NCBI GenBank assembly: GCA_977006965.1
Contig: OZ345352.1
Span: forward strand, 4,154,001 to 4,218,000
Length of the DNA stretch: 64,000 bases
Reading direction: 5' to 3'
DNA from: Phymatolithon calcareum
Taxonomy: Eukaryota; Rhodophyta; Florideophyceae; Hapalidiales
Positions 1-11,227 of the stretch are shown here, one piece after another. The notes below the pieces were generated by a model that was not told the DNA's origin, did not search any database, and saw nothing but the letters and a program-made list of their open reading frames with translations. Position numbers and translations under genes: made by a program. Position 1 is the first letter of the stretch, and every line of letters begins with the position of its first letter.

Positions 1-238
1 TGGAGTAACACCAGGCAATATCATCAGTCTCATCAGCCGGGTCGATACCGCGTGCGCAAGCAACACCAGCACAGATTTGTGGTATGAGAGCGTTGGTCAC
101 ACCACCACCGAGGCTAGGCCATCCACCGGATGCAGCGTTAGCAGTTCCAACGATAGCGGGCGCGGACATGATGGAGATCCAGAACTGGGTGACGACGAAG
201 GTTGCACCGACGAAACCGATGAAGAATCGACTGGTGGA
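1..238 (-). pseudogene. NRT2/NNP-type nitrate transporter, internal fragment
   Basis: Read on the minus strand from about 232 down to the window edge, one frame is open and matches the signature core of the nitrate/nitrite porter branch of the major facilitator superfamily: RFFIGF, then FVVTQFW, then IVGTANA and GGW..LGGGVT. In that family this stretch covers a transmembrane helix and the glycine-rich nitrate signature, so the protein would move nitrate with protons across the plasma membrane. The piece ends in AWCYS at the window edge and continues outside. The upstream half of the transporter is not next to it: at 240 the sequence changes to a Tudor-like module in another frame. I therefore call it a broken gene, although an intron boundary near 236 cannot be excluded. 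Family is clear; gene status is inference. Confidence 0.75.
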
Positions 239-239
239 A

Positions 240-373
240 TGGGATTGTAAGATACATGTCGAGTTTGTCACCATCTTCGTCGCACACGATAACGCGTTGT
301 TTCGAGGCGGTCGGGGTCGTTGAGTATGCATACTCGTCTCCGTCGTCGTAGGCCAAGAGGATGCCCAGGAGCT
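240..373 (-). other. Tudor-like YDDGD module, homologous to an insert in the LINE RNase H at 43170-43463
   Basis: On the minus strand this piece reads GILLAYDDGDEYAYST, later CDEDGDKLDMYLTIP. The LINE protein at 42369-46514 carries DILLFYDDGDKHAYAS and CDEDGDMLDMYRTIP, and the bases are also similar by eye. The YDDGD core recalls Tudor-like modules of algae and plants, which bind modified histones; that assignment is by pattern only. The similarity stops right after TIP, where RNase H sequence resumes two residues later in the LINE, and nitrate transporter sequence follows here. It may be a decayed LINE remnant (an RT piece of the same family lies at 1797-2102, colinear) or an independent copy of the module. 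Confidence 0.6.
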
Positions 374-774
374 AGCCGTACACGCGGCGCGAGAGGAAAC
401 GCATGGACACACGATAGGCCGTATGCCGCGGGGAAGCCGCACTCGTACACGTCCAGCAGAGCGACGTCGTCGCCTAACCGCGCGACATAGCGGGCGTTGC
501 CAATGTGTGACACATGGTGGTTGACCACAACGCCGGGGCGCGTGGCGCGCAGTAGCGAGCCAGTCTCCACGGACAAATGCTGTACGTGATAGACTGCGTT
601 AGTGGACAGTAGAATTTGCCACAGCCACGACCGGCCATGCGATTGCTCAACGCGTGCAACTTCGTCCTTCCGCTCGCTTCATACGCGCCAGCGGACATAA
701 ACGCGGTCGTTAAAACAGTCGATGAAGGCGGCGAGGGGGTGTATATAGTCATCGGTCAGATGGGCCGGATATTT

Positions 775-807
775 TACTTGAATGGGTCACATTGACCCAT
801 TCAAGTA
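775..807. repeat. Perfect inverted repeat, 15-bp arms, 3-base centre
   Basis: TACTTGAATGGGTCA, then CAT, then the exact reverse complement. It would form a tight hairpin or cruciform. Its right arm runs directly into a TATA-like box. Confidence 0.9.
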
Positions 808-816
808 TAAAAGGGA
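801..816 (+). promoter_or_regulatory. TATA-box-like site shared with the hAT 5' region
   Basis: TCAAGTATAAAAGGGA occurs here and again near 32811, about 120 bases upstream of the transposase start of the hAT element at 32227-34458. Both are followed by a CGCATTCCGCT word, at different distances. This looks like a core promoter that may have been carried by a transposon; no transcript evidence exists. Confidence 0.3.
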
Positions 817-1796
817 CTGTGTTTGACAAACGCATTCCGCTGAAAGTGCACGACGGTACTTTTGTCTGATTAATGAGATAGAGACTTGCTCCACGGTGGC
901 AAGGCCGCCGAGCTCGGTGAGCTGTAAATTCAAAAGTTTCAGAGGCACAGAAGCTACAGTATGTGTATTGGCCTTTTGAATGCTGGACTCGCAACCCTCC
1001 GGTACATCCTGATGGTCCCTACGCTTAGTGCCAAGTCTCACATCCGTGTCCGACTAGTACTGGGCCTCCTGCTCGTAGCCACACGAAGATGTCAATGCAA
1101 GCGCAGCGCAACTTGCTGGGACGATTAGAACGAACTGTACGGAACGGTACTGTAGTGGCAGTGTTGATGCCTGCGAACACTGGCTCATAAACACAAGATT
1201 CCGTCCGAGAGCACCCGCCTGCTGGAGGCCCTATCCGCAAGATGGATGCAAGAAGAAGAAGCCGTGCGTGTCCCGAAGCGTTGAATTAATCGAGGCAAAA
1301 ATTGCACAGAGAGCCCACTTCGGTCTCTGAAACGAAAAGTGCACCAGACCCTCTGCTTGTACAGTACTGTACTGGTTCTTTGGTAGATTCCCTGGAGACC
1401 CTAGTCTGGTTGCGAAATGCTACGGAGTAAATGGTATTGATTACCCACATACGCAGTATCCGCATGGTACTGCTTGAGCCCAAATGGACCAAACGAGAGC
1501 GTAAGAAAACTGACTACTGTAGCGGACGAGCCACTGGTCTAGGCCTGCCTCACGTCCCGACCCGCAGGACTGACCCAAAACAACTCTGAATGACCCCCGC
1601 AAGCGAGGTCCATGTCCTGAGCTGTCAATGGCGATCAGGCTCACCTTCACTGTGTTTTTCCATTTTTCCACTTTTTCAAGTTTTCAAGTTTTCAGGGCCA
1701 ATACTGTAGAACAGTCACACACACACAGAGACATGCCTGAGGAGTTAAAACGACGATTGAACTTGTTCTTCCTGATACCCCCAATGGGTTTAACAA

Positions 1797-2102
1797 TTAG
1801 GAAGTTAATCGGATGGGAAATTCGTCGGTCAATATTCGCAAACGGCTGCATAAACCGGAGAGTATCTGGGCAGCCTCATTGAGCTTTGAGATGACGTCAT
1901 CCCAAGTGCTGCCGGTGGCATGGAAGCTGGTGTCGTCTGCGAAACTAAATTGAACAAGGTCGTCAAGACGTACATCCAAGTCCAATATGTATAAGTTCCA
2001 AAGATTTGGCGACAACAAGCTCCCTTGGGGTAGCCCGCATCCAAGCACACGCGACCGACCGACCATGTTGATGTGTCGCCCCCGGGCTCGGCGATCCGTC
2101 AA
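1797..2102 (-). pseudogene. LINE reverse transcriptase fragment (same family as the LINE at 42.3-46.6 kb)
   Basis: The minus frame reads SDRRARG-like sequence, then SRVLGCGLPQGSLLSP, NLWNLYILDLD and VQFSFADDTSFHA. These are RT palm motifs, including the catalytic FADD. The match to the intact LINE polyprotein at 42369-46514 runs nearly residue for residue through KLNEAAQIL, then breaks. Neither flank continues the RT, so this is an isolated, truncated copy. Confidence 0.85.
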
Positions 2103-3660
2103 GTACGAATATGTCGCAATCTTGTGATTGTTTTGTTAGAAGACTGTTTTTGCACTTTCACTGAAGCACCTTCTAATGGGGAATTTAGTAGAGTTCCATG
2201 ACAAAAAGATTTTCGTCTTGAGGAGAGTCTCTCTACAATTTACGTGAAAAGACTACTTTGCGGTGTGATCTGCGCATGCAATCAATAAGCAAGAAGTGTT
2301 TCAACAGTGGAACTGTGATCAAGTACTACGAAAGGAAACTCATGCAATCCAGTTGCATGTTTCAATACCGATTGCTGAAGTGGCTACACTAATTTAGGTA
2401 CCCTAACTACGAACTAGTCGTGCGCAGCTTTGCATGGTCAAAAGACAATTTTTGAAAATATTAAGGAGAGAGGGAGAACCTTATTTGTTGCCTACGAGGG
2501 CCTAATCCAGGATGAGGAGGTCTAATGTTTTGGAGTGCGACGCGAAGCCATGAGCTAGAAAAAGGTAAAACGGAGCAGTTGATGAGGGGGGCATAATAGG
2601 TATTAATACATGACCGTAGTATTATTTTTGCGAGTTGCCCCCTTTTGCCCCCTTGGCATTGTGAATACTTGCAATAAAAATCTGATGTGTGGGGGGCATT
2701 TCATTTTATTGGATCACCAGAAATTTCAGTCGCTCCATTTGTAGCCGTTTGCGCTGTGTCCGAAGCTCCGTGCAAGTGTCAGCGCTTACTAAATGTTCCG
2801 ATTGCCAGTTGTACTAATTTATCGTTACATTTTGCCAGCTCTAGACGTGTAGGCACTGGTACTGACAATCAAGCAAAACCGGTGCCATGACGAAGCCCTG
2901 TCACGCCTGCCCCCCTACAAAATTATATTTTGGGGGGCTCCGGACTGTTTAACCCACCATTGTTGATCAAGTGTGATGCATGGGGCAATCGAATGTTACT
3001 GGCACACGTGTCCACCTGGCAACAACGGCGACAATGTCCGAGCAATCGATGCGACAGTCCCTCACCGCTCCATCGAAAGTACCCGTCCCTTCCCGGCGCC
3101 GGTCCCACCATAGCACCGCCGATTGTGTCGCTCCCTTCTCAGCGTTGGAGCGACTGGGGAGGCCCACCACATGTGCTTCAAGATCATCCGTATCGTCGCA
3201 GGCAGCTCTTGCGAAGGGCTTTCTTCTCAACCACCGCCTTCCCCTGCGATCGCACGAACAGGGCCCTGACGCATATTGCGCAATATTGGACCAATGGAAA
3301 TGGGACGCATGATACTAACATCGTACGTTATCATTGTTCATCGACAGCGGTTGTTTTCTTTGTGCTAATGGTGCTTCGTCAGTCAAAGCAAAGAACGGAC
3401 GGCACTCTTTTTCAACTTTCCGAACGAGAGATCTAAGCTTCACACAGGTGACGCGTTTCGCGGCGTTTCGTCTGGCCATGCAGAGTTGAAAGCACAGAAT
3501 GGGAGCTCTCCCTCACCCAGAAGACGCAGATCCCAGCAAGAGAAAATATGTTTTCAAACCAGGACCCCATCATTCTGGTCATTTCACGAAATACGAGGTC
3601 ATGTTTATCAAATTTTTCTTACATTTCTAATATCGAGACCAATGCTAAACTAAAAAACTT
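2103..3660. other. Non-coding or unrecognised
   Basis: Contains G/C-run hairpins (a GCCCCCC...GGGGGGC foldback near 2910-2937) and long T-rich stretches. Two overlapping plus-strand ORFs (2930-3436 and 2980-3312) have low-complexity composition and match nothing I know. The second could be the start of an unrecognised gene, but I would not call it. Confidence 0.4.
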
Positions 3661-3903
3661 CTAATCAACAACTGACATGTTGATTTCAGAACGCGCACGC
3701 AGGAGCAGCTGTTCTGCTCTGACGGGATCAGCAGGCACACCGTCTGCGCCATCTCGCAGCAGTTTGGAAAGACTGTACATGGCCGCTCCATGAGCGCGTA
3801 ATTTCACCCTTTGTTGAGGCTCTGCTGGCAAGCCCTCAACACCAGAGTCCACCAAATGTCGTACTATGTAGTAAGAATCCTCGGTCTCGCATTTCTCTAT
3901 CAC
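3661..3903 (-). pseudogene. C-terminal Sel1-repeat segment of the large membrane/Sel1 gene
   Basis: This 80-codon frame starts at a GTG directly on the stop of the preceding frame, so it is not an independent gene. Its first residues VIEKCETED complete the repeat that breaks off as AQELYRM upstream (compare LYESVIEST one repeat earlier), and it holds one more Sel1 unit (GADGVPADPVRAEQLLLRA). Reading through needs a shift back of one base at about 3903. I read it as the true C-terminus, displaced by a frame change. Confidence 0.7.
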
Positions 3904-6900
3904 ATGCGGTAGAGCTCCTGCGCACGAGCAGGATTTTTTAAGACACCTTGACCGCCAAATTGCATCAAAAGTCCCAAGCTGTACATTGCGTCAGCGCTTC
4001 CAGTACTTTCAATCACACTCTCATAAAGCTGCAAAGCACGTGGGGCATCTGCCTCTAGCCCGGTAGTTCCATGATGAAGCAGCTCAGCAAGATCAACCAT
4101 CCCATCCACAGAGCCTTTCTCGATGGCTTGAGTGTAAAGCTCGACCGATCGAACAGCGTTTACCGGTACTCCTTCTGCTCCCGTCTCAAGCAATGAGGCG
4201 AGGTTGTTCATGGAGTCCACATGATCGCCCTTCTCGATGGCTTGAGTGTAAAGCTCGACCGATCGAACAGCGTTTGCCGGTACTCCTTCTGCTCCCGTCT
4301 CAAGCAATGAGGCGAGGTTTTTCATGGAGTCCACATCATCGCCCTTCTCGATGGCTTGAGTGTAAAGCTCGACCGATCGAACAGCGTTTACCGGTACTCC
4401 TTCTGCTCCCGTTTCAAGCAAGAAGGCGAGGTTGTTCATGGAGTCTACATCATCGCCCTTCTCGATGGCTTGAGTGTAAAGTTCGACCGATCGAACAGCG
4501 TTTACCGGTACTCCTTCTGCTCCCGTTTCAAGCAATGAGGCGAGGCTGTGCATGGAGTCCACATGATCGCCCTTCCCGATGGCTTGAGTGTAAAGTTCGA
4601 ACGATCGAACAGCGTTTGCCGGTACTCCTTCTGCTCCGTCCTCAAGCAATATCGCGAGGTTATTCATGGCCCCCACATGATCGCCCTTCTCGATGGCTTG
4701 AGTGTAAAGCTCGACCGATCGAACAGCGTTTACCGGTACTCCTTCTGCTCCGTCCTCAAGCAATATCGCGAGGTTGTACATGGATTTCACATGATCGCCC
4801 TTCTCGATGGCTTGAGTGTAACGCTCGACCGATCGAACAGCGTTTACCGGTACTCCTTCTGCTCCCGTCTTAAGCAATATCGCGAGGCCGTTCATTGAGT
4901 TCACATGATCGCCCTTCTCGATGGCTTGAGTGTAAAGCTCGACCGATCGAACAGCGTTTACCGGTACTCCTTCTGCTCCCGTCTTAAGCAATCTCGCGAG
5001 GCCGTCCATGGAGTTCACATGATCGCCCTCCTCGATGGCTTGAGTGTAAAGCTCGACCGATCGAACAGCGTTTACCGGTACTCCTTCTGCTCCCGTCTTA
5101 AGCAATCCCGCGAGCTTGTACATGGATTTCACATGATCGCCCTTCTCGATGGCTTGAGTGTAAAGCTCGACCGATCGAACAGCGTTTACCGGTACTCCTT
5201 CTGCTCCGTCCTCAAGCAATATCGCGAGGTTATTCATGGCCCCCACATGATCGCCCTTCTCGATGGCTTGAGTGTAAAGCTCGACCGATCGAACAGCGTT
5301 TACCGGTACTCCTTCTGCTCCGTCCTCAAGCAATATCGCGAGGTTGTACATGGATTTCACATGATCGCCCTTCTCGATGGCTTGAGTGTAACGCTCGACC
5401 GATCGAACAGCGTTTACCGGTACTCCTTCTGCTCCCGTCTTAAGCAATATCGCGAGGCCGTTCATTGAGTTCACATGATCGCCCTTCTCGATGGCTTGAG
5501 TGTAAAGCTCGACCGATCGAACAGCGTTTACCGGTACTCCTTCTGCTCCCGTCTTAAGCAATCTCGCGAGGCCGTCCATGGAGTTCACATGATCGCCCTC
5601 CTCGATGGCTTGAGTGTAAAGCTCGACCGATCGAACAGCGTTTACCGGTACTCCTTCTGCTCCCGTCTTAAGCAATCCCGCGAGCTTGTACATGGATTTC
5701 ACATGATCGCCCTTCTCGATGGCTTGAGTGTAAAGCTCGACCGATCGAACAGCGTTTACCGGTACTCCTTCTGCTCCGTCCTCAAGCAATATCGCGAGGT
5801 TATTCATGGCCCCCACATGATCGCCCTTCTCGATGGCTTGAGTGTAAAGTTCGACCGATCGAACAGCGTTTACCGGTACTCCTTCTGCTCCCGTCTTAAG
5901 CAATCCCGCGAGCTTGTACATGGATTTCACATGATCGCCCTTCTCGATGGCTTGAGTGTAAAGCTCGACCGATCGAACAGCGTTTGCCGGTACTCCTTCT
6001 GCTCCCGTCTCAAGCAATGAGGCGAGGTTTTTCATGGAGTCCACATCATCGCCCTTCTCGATGGCTTGAGTGTAAAGCTCGACCGATCGAACAGCGTTTA
6101 CCGGTACTCCTTCTGCTCCCGTCTTAAGCAATCCCGCGAGCTTGTACATGGATTTCACATGATCGCCCTTCTCGATGGCTTGAGTGTAAAGCTCGACCGA
6201 TCGAACAGCGTTTACCGGTACTCCTTCTGCTCCGTCCTCAAGCAATATCGCGAGGTTATTCATGGCCCCCACATGATCGCCCTTCTCGATGGCTTGAGTG
6301 TAAAGCTCGACCGATCGAACAGCGTTTACCGGTACTCCTTCTGCTCCCGTCTTAAGCAATCTCGCGAGGCCGTTCATGGAGTTCACATTATCGCCCTTCT
6401 CGATGGCTTGAGTGTAAAGCTCGACCGATCGAACAGCGTTTACCGGTACTCCTTCTGCTCCGTCCTCAAGCAATATCGCGAGGTTATTCATGGCCCCCAC
6501 ATGATCGCCCTTCTCGATGGCTTGAGTGTAAAGCTCGACCGATCGAACAGCGTTTACCGGTACTCCTTCTGCTCCCGTCTTAAGTAGTATGGCGAGGTTG
6601 TTCATAGCGCACACATGATCGCCCTTCTCGATGGCAGCGGTGTAATGCTCCACGGCACGAACAGGGTTGGGCCTTTCAGTTGCTGTGTCTTTCTTCAACA
6701 AGTTTCCCAATACGTAATGACCGTCATATTTTTTCTGGACAAGTTTCACATGCTCTTTTTTCGTTGGCACTAATTCTTTCTTCTCAATCCCACTGTCGAT
6801 AAATGTTATTGCGTTTTCAGCCCCGGCCCTCGCTAGTGCAAATCCCTCCTCTGTTGATCGACGCACTGCTCTCCCAGGGGCATATATACAGTCAATCACG

Positions 6901-7163
6901 GATCCAGCGTCCAGAACGTGCGATATGCTCACAATTGACTGTGAAAGAGTCTCAACAGACTTTTTCCTGGTGTTTGCATTTCGAAACGAGGACCACAAGC
7001 GACAGAAATTGGCGAATGCCACAGCAACTGATGGCTCATATTCTGATTCACTGAGCACACGTCGGAATTGTGATTCGATTAGATCGACCCATGCTACATT
7101 TTCGAATTGCTTTCTCAAGGAGAGAGGAGAGCCACCTTCAAGGGCGCGCGGTTTTCGAGTCAA
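3900..7163 (-). pseudogene. Sel1-repeat array, about 22 near-identical 38-residue units (middle of a larger gene)
   Basis: The frame has no ATG before the repeats; it opens at a TTG overlapping the stop of the upstream frame, so it must be read as a continuation of it. After about 170 non-repetitive residues come roughly 22 copies of a 38-residue unit (NAVRSVELYTQAIEKGDHV... then LL..GAEGVPV), each 114 bp, followed by diverged units. Sel1 units are TPR-like helix pairs that stack into a protein-binding solenoid, often in membrane-linked adaptor roles such as ER-associated degradation. Five consecutive units are duplicated as a block of about 570 bp (near 4640-5209 and 5210-5779). The DNA units are almost identical, which implies recent expansion or gene conversion. 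The open frames on the opposite strand are by-products of the repeat. Confidence 0.85.
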
Positions 7164-9142
7164 GTCGTCACAGCGCGCTGCGCTGCGTTTCTGATTGGAG
7201 TGCCTCCAACCAGAATATCGATCGCCTTTTTCAGCGCCTCACGGTCCCAAGATGCAGTCACAGCAATTTCATAAAGCATCAACGCTAGATGTTGATCATC
7301 TTTCGACTTCGATTTTGCAAGAATGTCCGCGTAAGCTCGAAAATCGTTCCCAATCTGCTTGGGTGCTATCATTGATGCCTTGCCATTCTCGCCAAACCCA
7401 CGAACAGCTTCAACGACAACAAGCGACGCGTGTTTCAAAGGCACATGTTTGGCGTCGGCATAAGAAACAGGTGCTGATTTCCGACATCGGAAATCAGTAA
7501 ATAGGTCCTGGATGACACCCGTTTCTGCTTCAACTTCAATGAGCTCTGCGTCTCGTATCTCCGTAATAAAGTCTGGGCTTAACATCTCGTACTTAGATAT
7601 CTCTGGCCTGGTTGGTAACCATCCTTCCCATATCTTCATTTGTCCTGTACCCGCTTTTGATGCATCAATCTCATGTATCCCGGACGAAATTCTTTCCGTT
7701 GTCTGACAAACTGGCCAGGAACGGCAACCCCTCTTGACTTTCACTTTTTCTGATCCTGCCAATCGACCTCCAAAAGCTTCACGCCACGCTTCCCAAACAA
7801 ACCTTCCTTCAGAGAACTTGCCGACATGCAATTGTGACGTAATTCTTGCCCGCGAACGGCTGTTTTCCCTCGAAAATCGTATCGACACTCGCATATCTTG
7901 TGGTCCGCATACAGCTCGGAAAACAAGTTTACATTGTTCAATGTTGAATCCAGCCACATTTCTGGTGCTCTCGTCAATATCAATGACGGAGTCACCCCTC
8001 TGTGCGCAAGTTGTTTGGCCCCTGTCTTCCTCGAAAGCCTCAACTACGTCCGTGCAGATTGCAGGAAACGAAAGAACGCATAGCATTTTGGCCTCAGTCT
8101 GCTTTGGCGATACTCCGTCCGCTAGTAGCTCGACGTGCAAATGATTCTGAAGCTCCCATAACACCCGCATTTTCACAAAACGTTCTCTGAGATTTTCCCT
8201 TCCTTCAGTCGTCAGAAGAAGCTGCTCCAAGTCCTTGCTCGCGTCAAATTCAATGCACTTTGTTTTGGATACTTCTGGTTCCCAATCCTCGGCTGATGCA
8301 CCTTTGTTTCGTTCAACCCACATCGCCAGCGAACTCCGCAGATTTTCCATGCTGCAGCCCATAAACGACACCGATGTTTCAAAATGCGAGAACTCTGGAT
8401 GCACAATTGTGAGGCCTAACAGAAATCGCTGTCTTTCCAAGTTTTCATTTTCCTTCCACACTTTCTTGGTGGCGAACCGTACAGTAGGAACAGGTTCAAC
8501 TTTATCGACGCTCTGCTGTTCATCATCCGCATCAGATGGACAATCAACAGTGCGCAAAGTACATTTGTCCTTCACACTTGGCATCTTTGATTCAAGAATA
8601 GTTGTCTGTTCTCCGGCACATATGGCCATCCAGTTGTCAATGTGTGCGCTATGCTCGGAGACCTGTCTGTTTCTCCAAAGAGCGCGACCAAGAGTACTTC
8701 GCAGGAATGGTCCAAAAAGCAAGTTGTAAAAGGTCGGTGCACCACGATCAAATCCAAGCTGGCTGCCAAGGTTCTGCACAGGTAGACTGAAACTATCGTC
8801 AGCATCTTTCGTATCATCCACAGGCTCATTGTTTTGCTTCTTGAACATGCCGTCGCTCCACGATCCGACACTTAAGAATATTGCGAGCCATTCTAGTTCC
8901 GCAACTTTAAATCCTTCAGCTCTCTCTGCGATATCGGCCGGTAGGTCATCTCGACAGCGACTGAGTTTTCCCGAAAAGTTTTTGTAACTGGAGTAAGCAG
9001 TGTCTTCACCTGGTTTCAACAACTTGTGAGGTGTATTGAAAGGTAAACCTCTTCCGTTCAAGCATGCTTGCGAGAGGAATTCCTGTTTGCTGAACGTCCC
9101 TTTACGCAGCTTGGGATAATTGCTCCATTTTTCGAACGGCAA
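7160..9142 (-). pseudogene. Middle region of the large membrane/Sel1 gene
   Basis: The 660-codon frame opens at a TTG and overlaps the upstream membrane segment by 85 bases and the Sel1 segment by 4. Its last residues (HLALMLYEIAVTASWDREALKKAI) resemble a Sel1 unit, so the repeat fold starts here. The rest is acidic, rich in charged and polar residues, and matches no family I can name. Both joins to neighbouring frames require the same one-base shift back. Either three indels accumulated after the LINE destroyed the gene, or unrecognised small introns are present. Confidence 0.6.
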
Positions 9143-9987
9143 GAACTATGACCTGCATCTTCTCCATCGCTTTGACCACTGTTGCTTCTGCTATCTTCAT
9201 TCGTCGAAGTTGTTGTCTTGCGAGCGTGAAGAGCAGCACTCATAAGTAGTTCTGCAACAAATCGGTCTCGAGCATTCTCGTAGCTTACAGGATGATCCTC
9301 CTGTGGTTCTCCACTGCACACTTCTTTCATATCGGCCAGCCATTCGGGTAAGGAATTTGCAACGAGAACAGTGGCCCAACGAAGCCATACCTCCACGGGT
9401 TCTTTGGCTTCCAAGCAAGGTCCTCGAGGAGCGAGAGAGTGGGAACGCGCTTGGACAATCCACCAAAGAAATCCAGATAACATCAACACATTTCGGACAG
9501 TGTACCACGTTCGCTTCCAGATTCGCGTCATGCCGACAGCAGCTTTGACATCATCCTGTTCCTTTGCTGAAAGAAATCGAAAGTGGCATCGCACATCTCC
9601 TTCCACAAGCCTGTTCTCGATTATCGACTCATTAACTTTTACCTCATCAGCTTTTTCCATGAGCTCCATCACGGTGTCTTTATCCGGACCGGGACCATCG
9701 CCGTCTTCGCTGTTCTGTTTCAAGCCATATCCAAGCGACATCATGCGTATCCGTGATGACACAAACCACTGCTTAAATTCTTGCAGCTGCCAAAGACCCC
9801 AGATCGTTCGGCACATGTGAAGAATGGCAAACAGGAAAGCCACCACAGCTGCATTCATCTCGTTATAATCCTCTGCCATGAACTGGATGAATATGTAGGC
9901 AAGGATGTATGCCATTGGCAGAGCTGCGATGAAAAGGTGCAATTTTCCTCTTTTGCGAGTGTCGCGGACGGACTTCCAAGACGAGGA
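9058..9987 (-). pseudogene. Transmembrane segment of the large membrane/Sel1 gene, cut by a LINE at 9987
   Basis: From the LINE junction the minus frame continues SSSWKSVRDTRKRGKL and then a hydrophobic stretch (LFIAALPMAYILAYIFIQF), a second one (AAVVAFLFAILHMC) and a third (VLMLSGFLWWIV), followed by a charged region. The protein would be anchored by about three helices ahead of its repeat domain. The frame runs through the 12-bp target duplication, and the missing upstream part is found at 14232-14397 on the far side of the LINE. Confidence 0.7.
9976..9987. repeat. Left target-site duplication of the LINE (CCAAGACGAGGA)
   Basis: Identical to 14232-14243. A 12-base duplication is typical of target-primed reverse transcription and fixes both ends of the LINE. 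Confidence 0.85.
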
Positions 9988-11223
9988 AAAGCATTCCAGG
10001 TCGTGGTTGCAAATGTGATGGACATTGCAGTGTCGGTTGCATACATATCTCCTCTTGCGAGTCGAGAGGAGTACGGCAAGTGCTTGGAATTCATCCACCG
10101 TCATTGCAGGGGGAAGGCGATAATCATGGGTGACCTTAACGCAAGGCATAGGCACTGGGACCGCACAGGAAACTGGAGAGGGAACAAGATTGTTTCGTGG
10201 GCCGCAAAATTCAACTGGAGAATAAGGACGACAACAAGACCAACATTTGTATCCAACCATGGCAAGAGCAACATCGATATCTTCATGACGAAGTCCTTAG
10301 AAGGAGAGGTACCCGAACTGTTAAACGGCATGTGGGAGGGTGTCACAGAACACATTCCTGTAGCAATGAGGGTACTGAACTACAGGATTATAACCCAGCG
10401 AACAAAGAAGGTTATCTCAAAAACTGCCAGGCGAAGCCTGACGAGAACAACCAAGGCCAGAGAAGAAATGTCGAAATGGGTACCGGGCATGATAGAGCAG
10501 CTGCATACCTGTACTGACAAACGGGAGTTGAACAACTGGTATGAACTTTTTCTGAAAAAGCTGAAGGAGCCGTGGACATCGTCTAAGCCGAGGCCTCCGA
10601 GATTTAAAAGTTTTTGGAACAAGGAGCTCGACAATCTGGCCAAGAAACGAACCCGGCATTATAAGACTTACAGGAGAACAGGCCTCGAAAGTGACAAAGA
10701 AGCCCTCCGAGAGGTGAAAATGCTGTTAAAGAAGAAGGTGAGAAAAGCCAAATGCGACCAATTTGAAAGATATCTTCATGAGGTTGAAAAAATGGGGCCG
10801 AGCGAGGCGGCGAACACCACAAGCAAGATCATGAAATCAAAATCACGGAGGAAAGGAACAAACAAAGCTCTCGGGGCTCCTGTGCACCCAAGCAAATTCT
10901 CAGCATACATCTCAAGTGTTTGTAAGGCGGAAGAAGACTGGAATATGCCGTTGCGTACGTTTGCACTCAATAGGGCAATGAAGCGGCACATCGCAAGAAC
11001 ATTCAACAGAGCACCGAAGGGGAAGGCGGTAGGTCCAGACGGAATTGCGGTCGAAATGTTGCACGCGAACAAAGAAGCGGGGCTCGAAATAATGCTAGCA
11101 TTATGGGAAACATGCGGGAGACTCAAATGTCTTCCTCGGGCATGGCGCCAAGCAACTCTGATTCCCTTATACAAGAAAGGCCCAGCTCATGTAGCAGCAA
11201 ACTACAGGCCCATATCTCTTTTA
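9988..11223 (+). pseudogene. LINE-A ORF2, first half: endonuclease C-part and RT start
   Basis: Contains the late motifs of an apurinic-like endonuclease (IIMGDLNARHRHWD, SNIDIF, then TEHIPVAM in place of the usual SDH motif), a basic linker (FWNKELDNLAKKRTR), and the first RT blocks (VGPDGIAVEMLHAN, LIPLYKKG, YRPISLLS). The frame is then cut by the miniature LTR element; the next RT residues, QARKIIDSALDAY, resume on its other side in the same frame. The N-terminal endonuclease half and ORF1 are missing by 5' truncation, so the copy is immobile. Confidence 0.85.
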
Positions 11224-11227
11224 AGTC

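Larger units (their letters stand above)
374..1796. other. No recognisable gene; GC-rich open stretch then AT-richer DNA
   Basis: From 374 to about 750 the minus strand is GC-rich and open for about 100 codons (residues such as GNARYVARLGDDVALLDVYE), but I recognise no family. The rest holds short ORFs only. A perfect inverted repeat at 775-807 and a TATA-like box just after it are listed separately. Confidence 0.4.

Noticed and set aside
2930-3436. Plus ORF of 168 codons
   Set aside because: Low-complexity, overlapping another frame of similar length, no recognisable motif.
3895-3910. Programmed -1 frameshifting at the Sel1 C-terminal junction
   Set aside because: No X-XXY-YYZ slippery heptamer and no obvious downstream stem; a lesion or intron is simpler.
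4193-6587. Several plus-strand ORFs of 120-230 codons with regular repeats
   Set aside because: They are the opposite strand of the 114-bp Sel1 units; no independent start or family.
4140-6600. CRISPR-like regular repeat spacing
   Set aside because: Units are contiguous coding repeats without spacers, in eukaryotic DNA.
3900-7163. Four-base stop/start overlaps as in a bacterial operon with TTG and GTG starts
   Set aside because: The protein sequence of each piece continues the repeat or fold of the one before; they are pieces of one gene.
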